Below are positions 35,650-47,400 of a stretch of DNA of 64,000 nucleotides, piece after piece; within the stretch, counting starts at the first letter, position 1; every line of letters starts with the position of its first letter. A program made the translations under genes and the position numbers. The DNA is from Solicoccozyma terricola (lineage: Eukaryota > Basidiomycota > Tremellomycetes > Filobasidiales > Piskurozymaceae): assembly GCA_001600875.1 (NCBI GenBank), contig BCLD01000028.1:83587-147586 (forward strand). The letters are read 5' to 3'. The notes below the pieces were generated by a model that did not search any database, had not been told where the DNA came from, and worked only from the letters and a program-made list of their open reading frames with translations.

Positions 35650-37566
35650 GGGGGGGGGATCAATTCGTTCAATCTCGTCGCTTATAAATCCCCCCAAATT
35701 CCTGCATTCCTCCTAGTGTATCATATGACGTCTGTAGGTAATCTTGTGACCGGGGACCTAAGGATAAGGTCTAATTTCCACTTTATTAAGCAACTGCCAC
35801 TTGAATCCGTATTTGAACGGGTAACTTTTCTAGTCATTCGGCTCATTCGTCTTCGTTCATGAACAGAGGAGGGAGGAGAAGAGGGGGGTGGGGGGAGGGG
35901 GGGGGGGAGCGGTGTAACTGCCAAAGTAACATTTGATAATTTCGAACTTTTACCATTATCCGTGCGGGCGGCAAAAGGGTTCCCATTTTCCAATGCTCAA
36001 AAATTGGAGGAGAATTTGGACCCAGTTGGTTCTTTTAAACCGGCAAAAAAAAACCGACACGTCCCAATTGGTGTGAATCCGCCATTGTATCCTGGTATAG
36101 CGGCGGGTTTCAAACGACCTTGAGTTGTTGTCTCGGCAAATAAAGGGCAAATGTTCACGTGAACGTTCGACGAAAAACGAAACTTTTTGAAAGGCGGGCA
36201 ACGCGGGATAACGCGGGCAAGACGCGTCTCTTTTGTTTTGAAGTTTCAGAATCTTCCCGGTGGCAAAAAACAAATAACATATGAGGTGGGTGCCAGGATA
36301 TGTTGGCGCGGATACTGTTAACCAAATTTGATATGAAACACCACCACCACCACCACCACCCATCAAAGATATCCGTCCTCCATAACCCGACTCAATACCC
36401 ACCCCCCCCCCGGGGGGCGCGAGCGCGCGTTGAAACGAGGAAATATTTTATAAAGCGCATCGAGGAATAAACTTGAATTCCCCCCCTCCTCGTGTAGTCC
36501 ATGTCCATGGATCATCACCCAATGCAAAACACCTCACCCAACCGAACTTGAACCCAGAGCTTGATCATTTCCACGTGTTGTTTTGTTGTTTTGTTGTTTG
36601 TTGTTGTTGGATCCCTAGACGAGTTGTTATTTACCATTACTCCGTTCCTGGACTGTTTCCGAGCGGGCGTTGCGCGTGGGCGGTGGCGTGGCGTTGATGA
36701 CGGAGGGGAAGGGGGGGGGAGGATGGGAAGGGGGTCTTGGGTTGTCATGTCAACAAATGGGATTGATGGACGGATGTCGTCGGATGAGAATATGGTGGGT
36801 GTGGTGGGTGTGGGGGGTGGAGTAAGCAGGAGGGAGGGAGGCACCAGGAGGAGGAGGAGGAGGAGGAGGAGGAGCGGGGTTCAGTTATGTTTGAGGTTCC
36901 AAAAATGCCACAGAGTTGGGAGAATTGGTCTCGATGTTTGTTGATATTTTCCCGTTGTAATATACCTAATATACCTTGCCTCATATTCATTTTTTTAATT
37001 CAATCCCATCATTCTATCAAGCAGATAATCCCGACAATCTGAAATAGCCCTTTTATTTTTTGGACAACATTAGTAGCAATTCCCTCGCTTCTATACATCG
37101 AAATTTATCCAACTTGATTTCCAACAAATCGAAGTAAATCGAAAGGACCTAAAGAAGAAGAAGGAAGAAAACCCAAAGAGTCACCACCTCTCGTCGTTTT
37201 TTGTCCTTCCCTTCTTTCTATTATCTTCAAAGAGTGATATACAACTATCGCGTTTCTTCTTTTCTATATCTCTTCGATAATAGGTATGTCCTCCGTATCC
37301 ACTTTCCAAGAATTAAAACAAGATCCATTAGAATACTGATCTTCTATGCTGTATATTCGTCTTCATCTAGCGCGTCGCTGTATCACTCTATCACTCTACC
37401 TACGGATCTCCCTACCTACCTACCTCTCCTCAGTGAGTCTTGGACCGATCAGTTACGTGGTGGTGGTGGACCATCTACGAGATCCGCTCTGACCTTGCTA
37501 TCCGATCACTGCTCGTTCCTCTTATCCTCATACGCGTCCACCCCGTTCTCCCGTTCAGTCCGCAGC

Positions 37567-38791
37567 ATGGTCCGACCACGAACACGAGCGGGCACAGCAG
37601 GTCCTCAACAACAATATCAACCAACAAGGGTATTGAGATCAGCTTCAAGAGGTGCATCATTGCCACCACCATCTCTCCAACAGTCTACAGGGTCGTCGTC
37701 GGTGCCACCACCACCAACGTCCGTCTCCGTCGTCTCCGTCGTCTCAGCTCCGTCTCAATCCAAGTCCACCAAGTCCACCAAGGCCAAGTCCAAGTCAAAG
37801 TCTGATAATCAGTATCAGTTGTTGTTGGATGAGAAAGCGAAGATTAGAGAGAATTATTTGATCGATTGGTTGAAGGTGAGTGTAGGGGTCTTTTAGTTGG
37901 GGGATTCGGCGGGGGCGGGGGATAGGTTGGTATTGATTTCGTTGGTTCGGTTTGGGTCTTGTTTCCCTTTTCTTCTTCTTCCTCTTCGTCCTCTTCCCAA
38001 CCCTTGTCACCCTCCCTCCCCCTCCCCCTCCCTCCCNCCTCCCTCCTCCCTCAAAACAGTCTCATAACGTCAAATGCGGTAGAATCACCCGTCTCGATAA
38101 ATTAGAAGCTCTTCGAACAGATCATGAGAATGTTTATGGATCGAATCATACGACGGATGTTTGTTTTAAAGGACGTGATCAAATTGCGAGTGGGAGTGGG
38201 AGTGGGAGTGGGAGTGGGAGTGCGGGTCAGGGCCCGGGGAATGTTAAGAAATCAACAGGCAAGGGAAAAGGGAAAGGGAAGGCTGTCGGTGGTAGAATTG
38301 AAAATCAAATGGATATAATTCAAGAAGAAGAAGAAGAAGAAACAAACCAAGAAATCGAAGTGAATGGTATTCTTATCTCGGATAAAAAGGATGGAAAGAA
38401 ACGAGTCTTCGATCAAGGTACGTTCCCCTGCCGTTTGTGGCTATACGCTTCGTTTCTCAATCGCTGATGGTATTTCCGTGCGTGCGTGGGTTGGGTTGCA
38501 TCGTTCGTGTGACGGATTCAGGTCATACGAACGATCATCATCGTCTTGTTGTTGTTGTTGCTACGACGACGGCGGCGGCTGCGGCGGCGGAAGCAACGAC
38601 TTTGAACAACATGATCGATGTGGTTGCTACATCATCCATCAAATCTGTTATTCCAACCGCTACACATACCACCACACGAAACGCGACGATCGGATCTTCC
38701 ACAGCTTCTACATCTACTTCTACTACAACACTTGATACTACAACGAACGGAAGAACGAAACGAAGAGGGTTTACCCCGGTTGTGTTTGATA

Positions 38792-38824
<33 letters not shown>

Positions 38825-40026
38825 CTGGAACCACTGAAACAACAATCTCGCTTGGTGTTGATGGAATTGGATCGAAGAGGATTGAAACGGAGGTTGAAGA
38901 TGCTCCTAATGTCGTCGTCGTCACCGCGTCCGCGTCTGTCACCGCCACTACCGCCACCACCACCGCTACCGGCAGAACTACACGATCAACAAGCATACAA
39001 AGAGAATCGAATCCCGCCACTGTGAATCTACCATCGAAGAAACGATTGACAAAGTCGAAACAACAACAAGTCGAGAAGAAAAGTTTGGTTTATCCTACGA
39101 TTCAAAATGGTTATGCGGATGATGTGGCTGGACCGAGTGGTGAGAGGCGTGTTGGGTTGGTTGTGGAAGCGACGACGACAACCACGACAACTTGGAGTGG
39201 TGATGGTGGTATCGCGTCGTCGTCGTCGATGAACATCATAAACGCTGAGGTCGCTCCTCTGACCATCAATCCAAACTCGTCGTTCGTTTCCGAATCGAGT
39301 GTCGGTGTTCCGTTACGTGATATTATACGAGCTAGATCGGAGAGGGTTCCAGAGCGATTGATAGATTCGAACATCGAGGTCGAGGTCCCGATTCCTTCTC
39401 AATTCGTTCCTCCCCCGCCTCCTCCTCCTCCTCCTCCTCCTCCTCCTCCTCCTCCTCATCCCTCCGATGCTGCCCTCGTTACTAGGCGCTCTACACGTAC
39501 ACCGAAACCAAATCGCAACTTGGATTCCATCGCCACGGCGGAAGAAAATACGAACGCGGGGATCTTGAAAACAACAAAGAAGAAGGGAGTTCCTCCAAAA
39601 CCCATTATTGACAAGAAGATTACACAGAAGGTGATTGCGAGTGGTTCGAGAGTAACAAGTAAGCGACTTTTTTTTCTTTTCCTTTTTTTTTTTCGGTTCG
39701 CAACACGGGTAATGGGTGGATAGGAAGACTGATGATCCCCTGGTTTCACCCTCTCCTCTGAATTTAGAAGCCGCAGCGACTAAAACGTCCGCCAAGAAGA
39801 ACGTTACAGGTTCCACAAAGATTAATAAACTCAAGACATCGATCGCTGGTCCGTGTGAGTGGCCCCCGTACTTGTTCGAGACCCACGAAATCCCCCAGTC
39901 CATCAATATAGCCTTGACATCGCTTTATTCGGGCCTTGGCCATCACTTTTAACGTGTGTTTGGATACGTTTACCAGCCGGCGCCATTCCCATACCGGTGT
40001 ACGTTTGGAATTCTTTCTTTCCATGA
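37567..40026 (+). CDS. Low-complexity protein, unrecognised
   Basis: Five exons (37567-37875, 38060-38417, 38522-39658, 39768-39854, 39977-40026) join in frame to 646 residues. A less biased segment near the exon 1/2 junction (YQLLLDEKAKIRENYLIDWL, then SHNVKCGRITRLDKLEALRT) may be the functional part. The rest is built of amino-acid runs: S-G repeats, KGKGKGK, poly-E, poly-A, poly-T (aca)n, and about 16 prolines coded by (cct)n at 39413-39460. Basic patches (KKRLTKSKQQ, TRRSTRTPKPNR) suggest nuclear location, by inference. Intron 1 contains a C-rich tract with one N (38037). If the last donor is not used the protein would end at 39952 instead. Confidence 0.65.
39413..39460 (+). repeat. (cct)n coding for a proline run
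   Basis: A near-perfect trinucleotide tandem encodes about 16 prolines in the low-complexity protein. Confidence 0.9.
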
Positions 40027-40066
40027 TCCTACATTGAGCGAGCGATCATGATGGTTAGAACAACCG

Positions 40067-41689
40067 TTGCGAGATTCTCATATCCGGCTCATCGAGAATC
40101 CGCCACTGATTCCCTCCCACTCTCTTGTTGATCTTTCCATCTCGTACCATCTCGTCCCTTTCGCTCTGCTTACGCTCCCCCCCCCCCCTCCCTCCGACCG
40201 ACCCTACTATAATGATCTCGATGGGCTGTTTCTCCGCACTTCTATCGGCATCGTAGCCAAGAACAAAGCTGGGAAGCAGGTGGCATTTGTCCAGGCATAT
40301 GTCCAGCCGAGCTCCTCTAGCTCCTCTGAAGCCGCCGAATCCGAATCTTCATCAAGTGCCTCTGAGGATGAGTCCGAAGTTGAAACCAAAGTATCTCAAG
40401 CTCCGAACCAGGGCCGACATTGGCATGATCTCTTGGACGCCACAAACTACGCCTCCGCCGCCCTTCAGATGGCTCAGAATCAGCCTTCGACTTGGCCAGA
40501 GAATATTCATCCCCCATCGCGTGGATCGACAAATCACTTCCCTCCACCGGACCAGTTACCGTCCCAAGCACCTCCAACACCTCCAGCTCCGCCATCCACA
40601 CGCCAAAGCGGGCCCTCGTTCGAACTCCAGCGCGTTGTAGACTGCGCAGCCCCGTCTCCACCAAGCACCGCGTTCGACAGTAATGGCATGAACTCAGACA
40701 TCGACGAGTTTGACAACACACCAGGAGGCAGACGTATGATTGCCGCGTCGGGCCTTGCCAACCTGGCACAGGAGCACATCATTGACTGGCAGAAACAAGC
40801 TGAACACGAGAAGAGACTTCGGTTCACAGCGGAGGCTATAAATTACAGCCTCCGCGCAGAGCTCGAACAGCTGCGAAGGCAGGCTATCATTATACCTCCG
40901 CAGGTGGTGCGACCAGTCTCGTATGAAAGAGGAAATGGCCGAGCGAGTGATTACGAAGATATGGATGTTGAGAGGGTGAATGAGATGCAGGGAGAGATGA
41001 ATACACTGCGGGTGGAGCGCGATATGATGCGGGTGGAGCTCGGAATGGCAGAAGCATATATCGAACGCCTTCTCAAAGAGAGGGATGCTCGAGGAGAGGG
41101 CTATATCATCGAAGGTCCACCGTTTTCGCCCCCCTCCGCCGAACTGGCTGCGGTGACCGACAGAAACTTGTCTCTGGCGGATATCCCAATGGACAGCAAA
41201 TCCCCAAAGCCCACACCACCGCAGCAACCCACCAAGGCAACCTCTGGCACTCTCAGCTCCGTGGTCAACCCCCAGTCGCCACTTCAGACTCTGGAGACTT
41301 TGAGAGCGTCCTCCGGTAGTGGCGCTATCAATATGAAACGGAAAAGGGTGACCCAGACTGATAGTCAGGTTGAACGTTGCGATGATAGTGAAAGCCAGGG
41401 TATGAGTGACTGCTCCCCTCCGAAGAAGGCAAGGGTGGGAAATCACGTATCGACATTGCTCCGACAAGGATCGCCACAAGCCAGTGAAACCCAATCGGAT
41501 TCCCACCGGAACGTTTCTACAGCTGGGCCTTCGCAATCGAAGAGAAAGAGAGCAATGGATGATACCGAGCTCTCAAATGAAGGGGATGAGAGCAAGAATG
41601 ATGCTGAAGACGGCGCAAAGCCGTCCAAAAGAGCAAGAGCACAGGAGACAGACCCTCTCGAAGAGTCGTCTCCGAATGTGACTCTGTAA
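40067..41689 (+). CDS. Unrecognised coiled-coil protein, 5' end uncertain
   Basis: The open frame runs from just after a stop at 40049 to the stop at 41687-41689. Protein-like sequence begins well before the first in-frame ATG (40469), for example DGLFLRTSIGIVAKNKAGKQ, so an upstream exon is probably missing from this call. I could not join it cleanly to the preceding gene. Features are a serine/glutamate-rich stretch, a helical segment (EHIIDWQKQAEHEKRLRF), a coiled coil (MNTLRVERDMMRVELGMAEA, YIERLLKERD), and C-terminal nuclear-type basic clusters (PPKKARV, SKRKRAMDD, KPSKRAR). No enzyme motif or family was recognised. Confidence 0.5.
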   Translation: MRDSHIRLIENPPLIPSHSLVDLSISYHLVPFALLTLPPPPPSDRPYYNDLDGLFLRTSIGIVAKNKAGKQVAFVQAYVQPSSSSSSEAAESESSSSASEDESEVETKVSQAPNQGRHWHDLLDATNYASAALQMAQNQPSTWPENIHPPSRGSTNHFPPPDQLPSQAPPTPPAPPSTRQSGPSFELQRVVDCAAPSPPSTAFDSNGMNSDIDEFDNTPGGRRMIAASGLANLAQEHIIDWQKQAEHEKRLRFTAEAINYSLRAELEQLRRQAIIIPPQVVRPVSYERGNGRASDYEDMDVERVNEMQGEMNTLRVERDMMRVELGMAEAYIERLLKERDARGEGYIIEGPPFSPPSAELAAVTDRNLSLADIPMDSKSPKPTPPQQPTKATSGTLSSVVNPQSPLQTLETLRASSGSGAINMKRKRVTQTDSQVERCDDSESQGMSDCSPPKKARVGNHVSTLLRQGSPQASETQSDSHRNVSTAGPSQSKRKRAMDDTELSNEGDESKNDAEDGAKPSKRARAQETDPLEESSPNVTL

Positions 41690-43436
41690 TGCTGTGCACA
41701 TGCACAGTAAGTCAAGCATTGCTTTTACGTTTATCTATCTTGACTGACATCGTCCACTCAAACGCAGGCATTCGTAATCGTACTCGTTTTGTCCTTGTGT
41801 GTGAGAATTTGGTAGAGTGATCGTGCCACCTGTACAGTGAGTGTGAGACCTCGATCCGAACGGGCTCCTGTTGCGGTCAACGCAGCTGACGTGAGGTCAT
41901 TAAGACTCTCCAATATTCCCTATCAACCAACGCGGCCCTGGCGGCTTCACACACTATCTTCGAGCTCTGTGAGCCTGTTGATTTTACTTTCTTTTTTCGT
42001 TATTTCCTTTCCTTTCCGTCCCGGTGAGTACATAGCACCCGCCTTGGTGGCAAATTGCGTTTTGACAGTTCTGCACATATAATTTGTCATAGCATACGAC
42101 AACCCTGCTGGCAGGGCCCGATATGTACCATTCCACCCCCATTCACCCCCATTCACCCTGTAGTATCGCAGCGTAAGTGAGACTTTGGGCAATGGTTTCT
42201 GTCCCCCGCTGACGCCTCCTGGACCCCCTGCCAGACTTTAAGTCCCAAAGGACAGGAGGTGCTGCGATGCTCCGGAGCACCAGAAACACATTTTTATACC
42301 GATGGCGCAGAACAACTACCAGTAAGTCCTTTTCTCCCGGTGTCACGGCCCTCTAATACCGACCTATTTTCTATGATCGAACATAGATCTTCATACCGAA
42401 AAAACAAAGCATCGTCTGGCGCAGACCCCACCAAAAGCCGAGAGAAGCAGTGCGTTACGCGCCTCCTGTGCGACATACAGACACCGATGCTAAATGTCTT
42501 TCTACTACTGCCTGCTAGACTTTGAAGCCGGAGGAACACGAGATTGATAGACATTTTCTTGCCACGCCCTCATTAGGGGCTCTGCGGACAACAGTCTTCG
42601 ATGAGGTGAGCAATATACCGCGGCGTCTCTAACGAGAAAGGCTATTGGCGGATCTCTGACGCTGAGCGATACTTCCAGCGCAAGAGGTAACCCTTTCCGA
42701 AGGGCATCTGCTTCATCGATTACTTGCGACCCGGTCGGGACAACGTCACGACCAACAACGCCACCACGCCACCATGCTCGAGGCTCATGCACATCGAGTT
42801 ATTCGCCCTGCGCCGCATCGTCGAGCTCAGGCGATTTATCCGCAACGAATCACTCGTTCCACGCCACCTTCATCGAGCTTGGGGATATTCACAACGAATT
42901 ACTCCCTACCGAGCCAACCAACGTCTTGAATCACCGTATGCTCACCCGCGGCCGAAGAGACGTCTCGCGAGCCTGCCATCGACGGCACAACATCAGCCAC
43001 AGACGGCACAACAACTCCAGGTCTTGGCCGAAAACGGTTCACATGAGCCATCGGTTACAACTGGTTAACAATCAACCATAGACGCTACAACGAATAACAA
43101 CAACAACAACAACAACAACAACGGGAGAAAAAAAAAACCCTCCCAAACACGGTCGTTAGCTGTCAGCCACAGACGGCACGGCATACCACCCAGCTATCAG
43201 GCAAACGCAGCTCGATACTATCTAACCTCGGCGACCGGCGCAACCTATCACAACAAATAGCGATTAGCCAAGCACTGATACATCAGCTACAAGCCATACA
43301 ATCTACAACCGATCAGCTTTCAGCCAATCCCAGCTCGATACCAGCTACCAGCCTACCAGCCTTGAACGGCGCAACCTATCGCAACAAACAGCGATCAGCC
43401 AAGTATGGGCGAGACAAGATCAGTGAAGAGCCACAG

Positions 43437-43598
43437 ACGGTAACAACGACCAGCGATCGGCCAAATACGGTTCATCAGCTACCATCCAAGACGACAACAA
43501 CACCCTGCGATCAGCCCAACTCTGCTTATCAGCCACCAGCCAAGACGGCAACAACCACCCGCGATCAGCCAAACACTGCTTATCAGCTGTCAGCCATC
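43437..43598. repeat. 54-bp tandem repeat, three copies
   Basis: Units begin at 43437, 43491 and 43545 with an exact 54-bp period. The unit is open in one + frame (18 residues, with a D-x-P-N core) but no ATG-started gene contains it. Degenerate copies extend on both sides. Confidence 0.9.
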
Positions 43599-44117
43599 AT
43601 CGGCGGCGAAGCTAACCAGCTATCAGCCTCAAACGGCAACAACAACCTACGATCAACCATAGACAGCCATCTGCTTGCGCTGCAGACTCCATTTCTTTCT
43701 TTCGATTCTAAAAAAAACTACAAACTCCCAAAAAAAACTCACGATCTTCCGCATATTCTGAAAAACTACAAACTCCAAAAAAAAAAAAACCCNCCACGAA
43801 CGTTGCTTTTCCTCTTCCGCAATCGATTGTAAAAAACCCCCTTTAAACACACCCCACTCCCTCTCACTACCAACTGCTACCGACTTTCTCAGATCAACGA
43901 CAGTGTGGTGCTGTCGTCGGTCTGGGAAAGCGAGGCAGCGAGGCAGCGATGGGAAAATGAGGTATATATTGCGCCTGCTTATACAATCATTTTGAAATAC
44001 CTGCGGAGCCGACTGACATAGTGTTGTGTAGTGCAATCTGCCTGGTGCGCGGTGCATGGAGGCTGTATATGCTGACACGATCGACGGACATGGTACCTCC
44101 CTGGGCCACCCCCACCC

Positions 44118-44152
44118 TCGCCACCCTCGCCACCGCCACCGCCACCGCCACT
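44118..44152. promoter_or_regulatory. TCGCCACC boxes and GCCACC array upstream of GCN1
   Basis: TCGCCACC at 44118-44125 and 44127-44134, followed by GCCACC hexamers, about 250-280 bp before the GCN1 ATG. Regulatory role is inferred. Confidence 0.4.
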
Positions 44153-44401
44153 TGTTTCACGTGTCGCCGGGCCAGGGCTTTACTCGGAGCCGACTGAAAT
44201 GTTGCTTGGGTCGAACAACTGTGGTGGTGGTTCTCAAGTCAAGGCCATCGACGTCACTCCGCAAACAACGGGTCTTCTCCACTGCGACCCTGCACTCTGC
44301 ACTCTATTCATACTCGCGCTCTGGGTCTGCCCAACCTGACTCCACCCATCCCTCCTTCCAAACGCAAACCATTTCGCAAACTCCTCGCGAAATCATCATC
44401 T

Positions 44402-47400
44402 ATGCCATCCAAAGTCAAAGTGTCAAGCTGGTTGGATAAACAGGACACTCATGACTCTGGTTCCGAGTCGGGCGCAGAGACTGACGAGGATGAGGAGGTA
44501 GAGAATGGAGCAAGTGGTAGCGAGAGTGGAGGTGCAACTGATGAGGAGGATCAAGGTAAAGACGGTGTAGATGCTGGACATGCAGGAGGAAGTAAACCAG
44601 CGAAGAAACAAGCTAGCTTTAGTCCTCGAGATCAATCCGACGATGAAGATGATGAACAAGCAGAAGAGGTTTCATGGGATTCAAGGATATCGTCTCTTCG
44701 AAGAGTATTGATCGATCGATCGGAACCGAAGAAGGTATCGGCGTTGGAGGAAGATTGGAGGATATCAGACGACCGTGCGTATCGTCAGCCAATATTTCGG
44801 GGGTCTATTGCCATGCACTGACGCTGAGCCCATGTTGTAACAGATCCACCCAAGGAATGTGCATCAGACCTAGCATCAACACTGATCGACTCATTACCGC
44901 GTATATCTTCTCGAGCTGCTCTTTACGCGGTGTCCCAAGTCTTGACCGATCTTGTTCAACGAGAACGACGCTCAGATGAAGGAGTGGAAGGTCAGAGGCT
45001 GGAGGACTATGTGGTGGGTATATTGGTTGAGAAGTTGGAGTACTCTTCAAATCAGTCAAAGACGTGAGTCCAGTTCTGCTGTCCCATCACCTGGTATTCA
45101 TTGCTAATTCGGTAACCGTAGTATCGCATCATCAACTATTCACCAGATATACATCATCTCTCTACATGTTCTCTCCCTTGTTGTGAAATCGCCGTTCTCG
45201 GAAAGCCAGAAGTCACTCATCTCCCTGCTTTCAAAGACTTATAACACGATCATCACCTCTCTTCCTCCAAGCAAATCTGCAAAATCGGATGCCGCGAGTG
45301 GGAGGTTGTTCAATATCAAGCGATGGGTCAAGAGTGAGACCAGGAAGTTTATGTCGTCTGTGAGTAATGAATTTGACTCGTCCTAAACGTTGATCGCGAG
45401 AGCTCATGACCCGTGGACGTGGGTCATCGCCCATAGAACAAGGAAATCGGCAAGATTGCAGATCTGTTGGTGGATGAAAAAGATCAGAGGGCCATGCCTT
45501 GGTTGGGTTTGGTATCATCATCATTGGAGGGTGGAAAGAATGGGCAGCTGGATAGCCAATTCCGTGAAAGGGTTCTAGAAGCGTATTTAGAAAAGGTGAT
45601 ACCGTCGAAAGATGCCGTGAGCGAGGAAGTTTATGTGAGTGTTCATCTTTACGTATCGGAGAGCGTTTACTTATCGGATCGCTCGTATAGTCCGCAATCG
45701 ACACGATCATAAAGACTCCGACGGGCGAAGAAATGGACAAGATAGTGGCTATACTTGACAAGTCATTGACAAAGAGTCCCGAGGTGTCGATACCGAGTGA
45801 GTCGGAGGGTTACTGCGAGACGGAACATCTTTTCTTACTTGCCCGAGAAACAGTCGCCACACACATCTTTTCCATCGTCTCTATTGACGTCTCACCCTAT
45901 GTCCTTCGTCTTCTTCCACCCATCCTTGCCGCCTCAAAGTCTACCTCCGATATCATACGCTCACTCGCTATCAAACTTTTCAAAACGCTCACCTCTCGCT
46001 GCTCCTCCGAGGTGCGAAAGAGCGCGATTCTCGAAATACTTGGTCTGCTCAGTAAAGGCAAGACAACAGGGGTCGATCACAAAAAAACATTAGTGTCCAT
46101 GCTTGGTGGTCAAGGCTCCGAAGGAGCGTCCCAAGAGATCGTCCCAGTTTTGGCGAGCATGATGGGCAAAGAATCCGCTGACCCCGTGATGTGGGACATT
46201 GGCAGTTCAATATCGACTCATTTATCATGGTGTTTGGAGAAAGGACATTCGATGCCTTCCCCGGCGATTTTGACAGCAATCGCAAAGGATATGAGCAGTA
46301 CAAAGACTATCGTGCGAAAACACATGTCTGATGCTGTTGGCTTGGCGTTATGGGAATCCGGTCGTTCAAACGCGGGGTGGTCGGACGAAGCGAGGACATG
46401 GGCGGACAGTCTGATACTGGCTGTGACGGGTTATCTGAAGACTACCGCATCTACGGCGGCGCCTGGTGTGAGCAATGTAGGCGGTGCATTGACGGAGGGA
46501 TACGTGGCGGTCGCGGTGGTTTTGGGGCCAATGTCCGCTCAGGCGTCTGAGAAGACCAGTGAGGTTGATTTAAAACGTACGACCGAATAAAGAACTGATC
46601 AGGCTGTCCTACAGAAATCTTCATGACGAAAGATCCTGTCTTGTCCACGATCACCAACCTTACTCCAAAAGCCTCCTTTCTACTCAGCGAACGCATGCAG
46701 AAGAAGATTACCCAGGAAAATGCAGACCCGGAGACCAACCGGAGAAGTCGGCTATGGTTGGTGAGAGCGGCGGGAGCTGTGTTGGAGAGGCAGGGGAAAG
46801 GAATGACGTTGCCACAGCGGTGAGCAAAGGCCGCGTTCTGATTTAGTACAGTAACTCATGGCGATTCTCTACAGTCTGGCCTGTGCAGCACCTATCGTCG
46901 ACCTCGCAATCAACGCACCCGAGAGGCAGTGTAGAGATGAAGCAAACACCACCATCAAAGGCAATCTACAACGACAACCGAAGATGGCTTCTGGCATGTT
47001 CGTCGAGACTCTCAATGCTTGGTTGAGAGCGCACAAGACCGTGGATGAGTCACTGCATATCCCTCTCGGTCGCTCGGTAGCTCGCGTCCTTGGCAACTTG
47101 GTTTCTGGCCTCAGCGGAAAATCCAACGACAACGTCAAGTCGACTTCAGCTGTAGATACGGTACTCCTTGATCTCCTCTTACCGTCACATCACCCGATGG
47201 TGGTCAAATCGGAACCGCAAGCGTGGATTGACATCGTCATTTCGGCTCGCCGGGATCCCGGGCAACTAGCTGCTCAACATCACGAGGAGATCATACAGTC
47301 ATTGCTGGCGCAGATGCCTCCTAACGGATCCGTGAGTGTTTGATCACTTTTCACCTTGCGTTGAGATATTGATGGCACGTCCACTCTCTTTAGAATGCCG

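Larger units (their letters stand above)
33115..37566. other. Long gene-poor region with homopolymers
   Basis: 4.4 kb with no supported gene. Frames such as 33779-34123 lack family resemblance. It holds a 14-bp tandem repeat, a G26 run at 34590, broken G runs at 35.6 and 35.9 kb, an 8-N gap (35642-35649), and a (GGA)n tract near 36.85 kb. The last 500 bp probably contain the promoter and leader of the next gene. Confidence 0.6.
41690..44401. other. Intergenic region with repeats upstream of GCN1
   Basis: 2.7 kb without a supported gene. It holds a (caa)n run near 43097-43121, three 54-bp tandem units (43437-43598) amid degenerate cgatcagccaa-type sequence, one N (43793), A-rich tracts, and a TCGCCACC/GCCACC array (44118-44152) in the probable GCN1 promoter. 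Confidence 0.6.
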
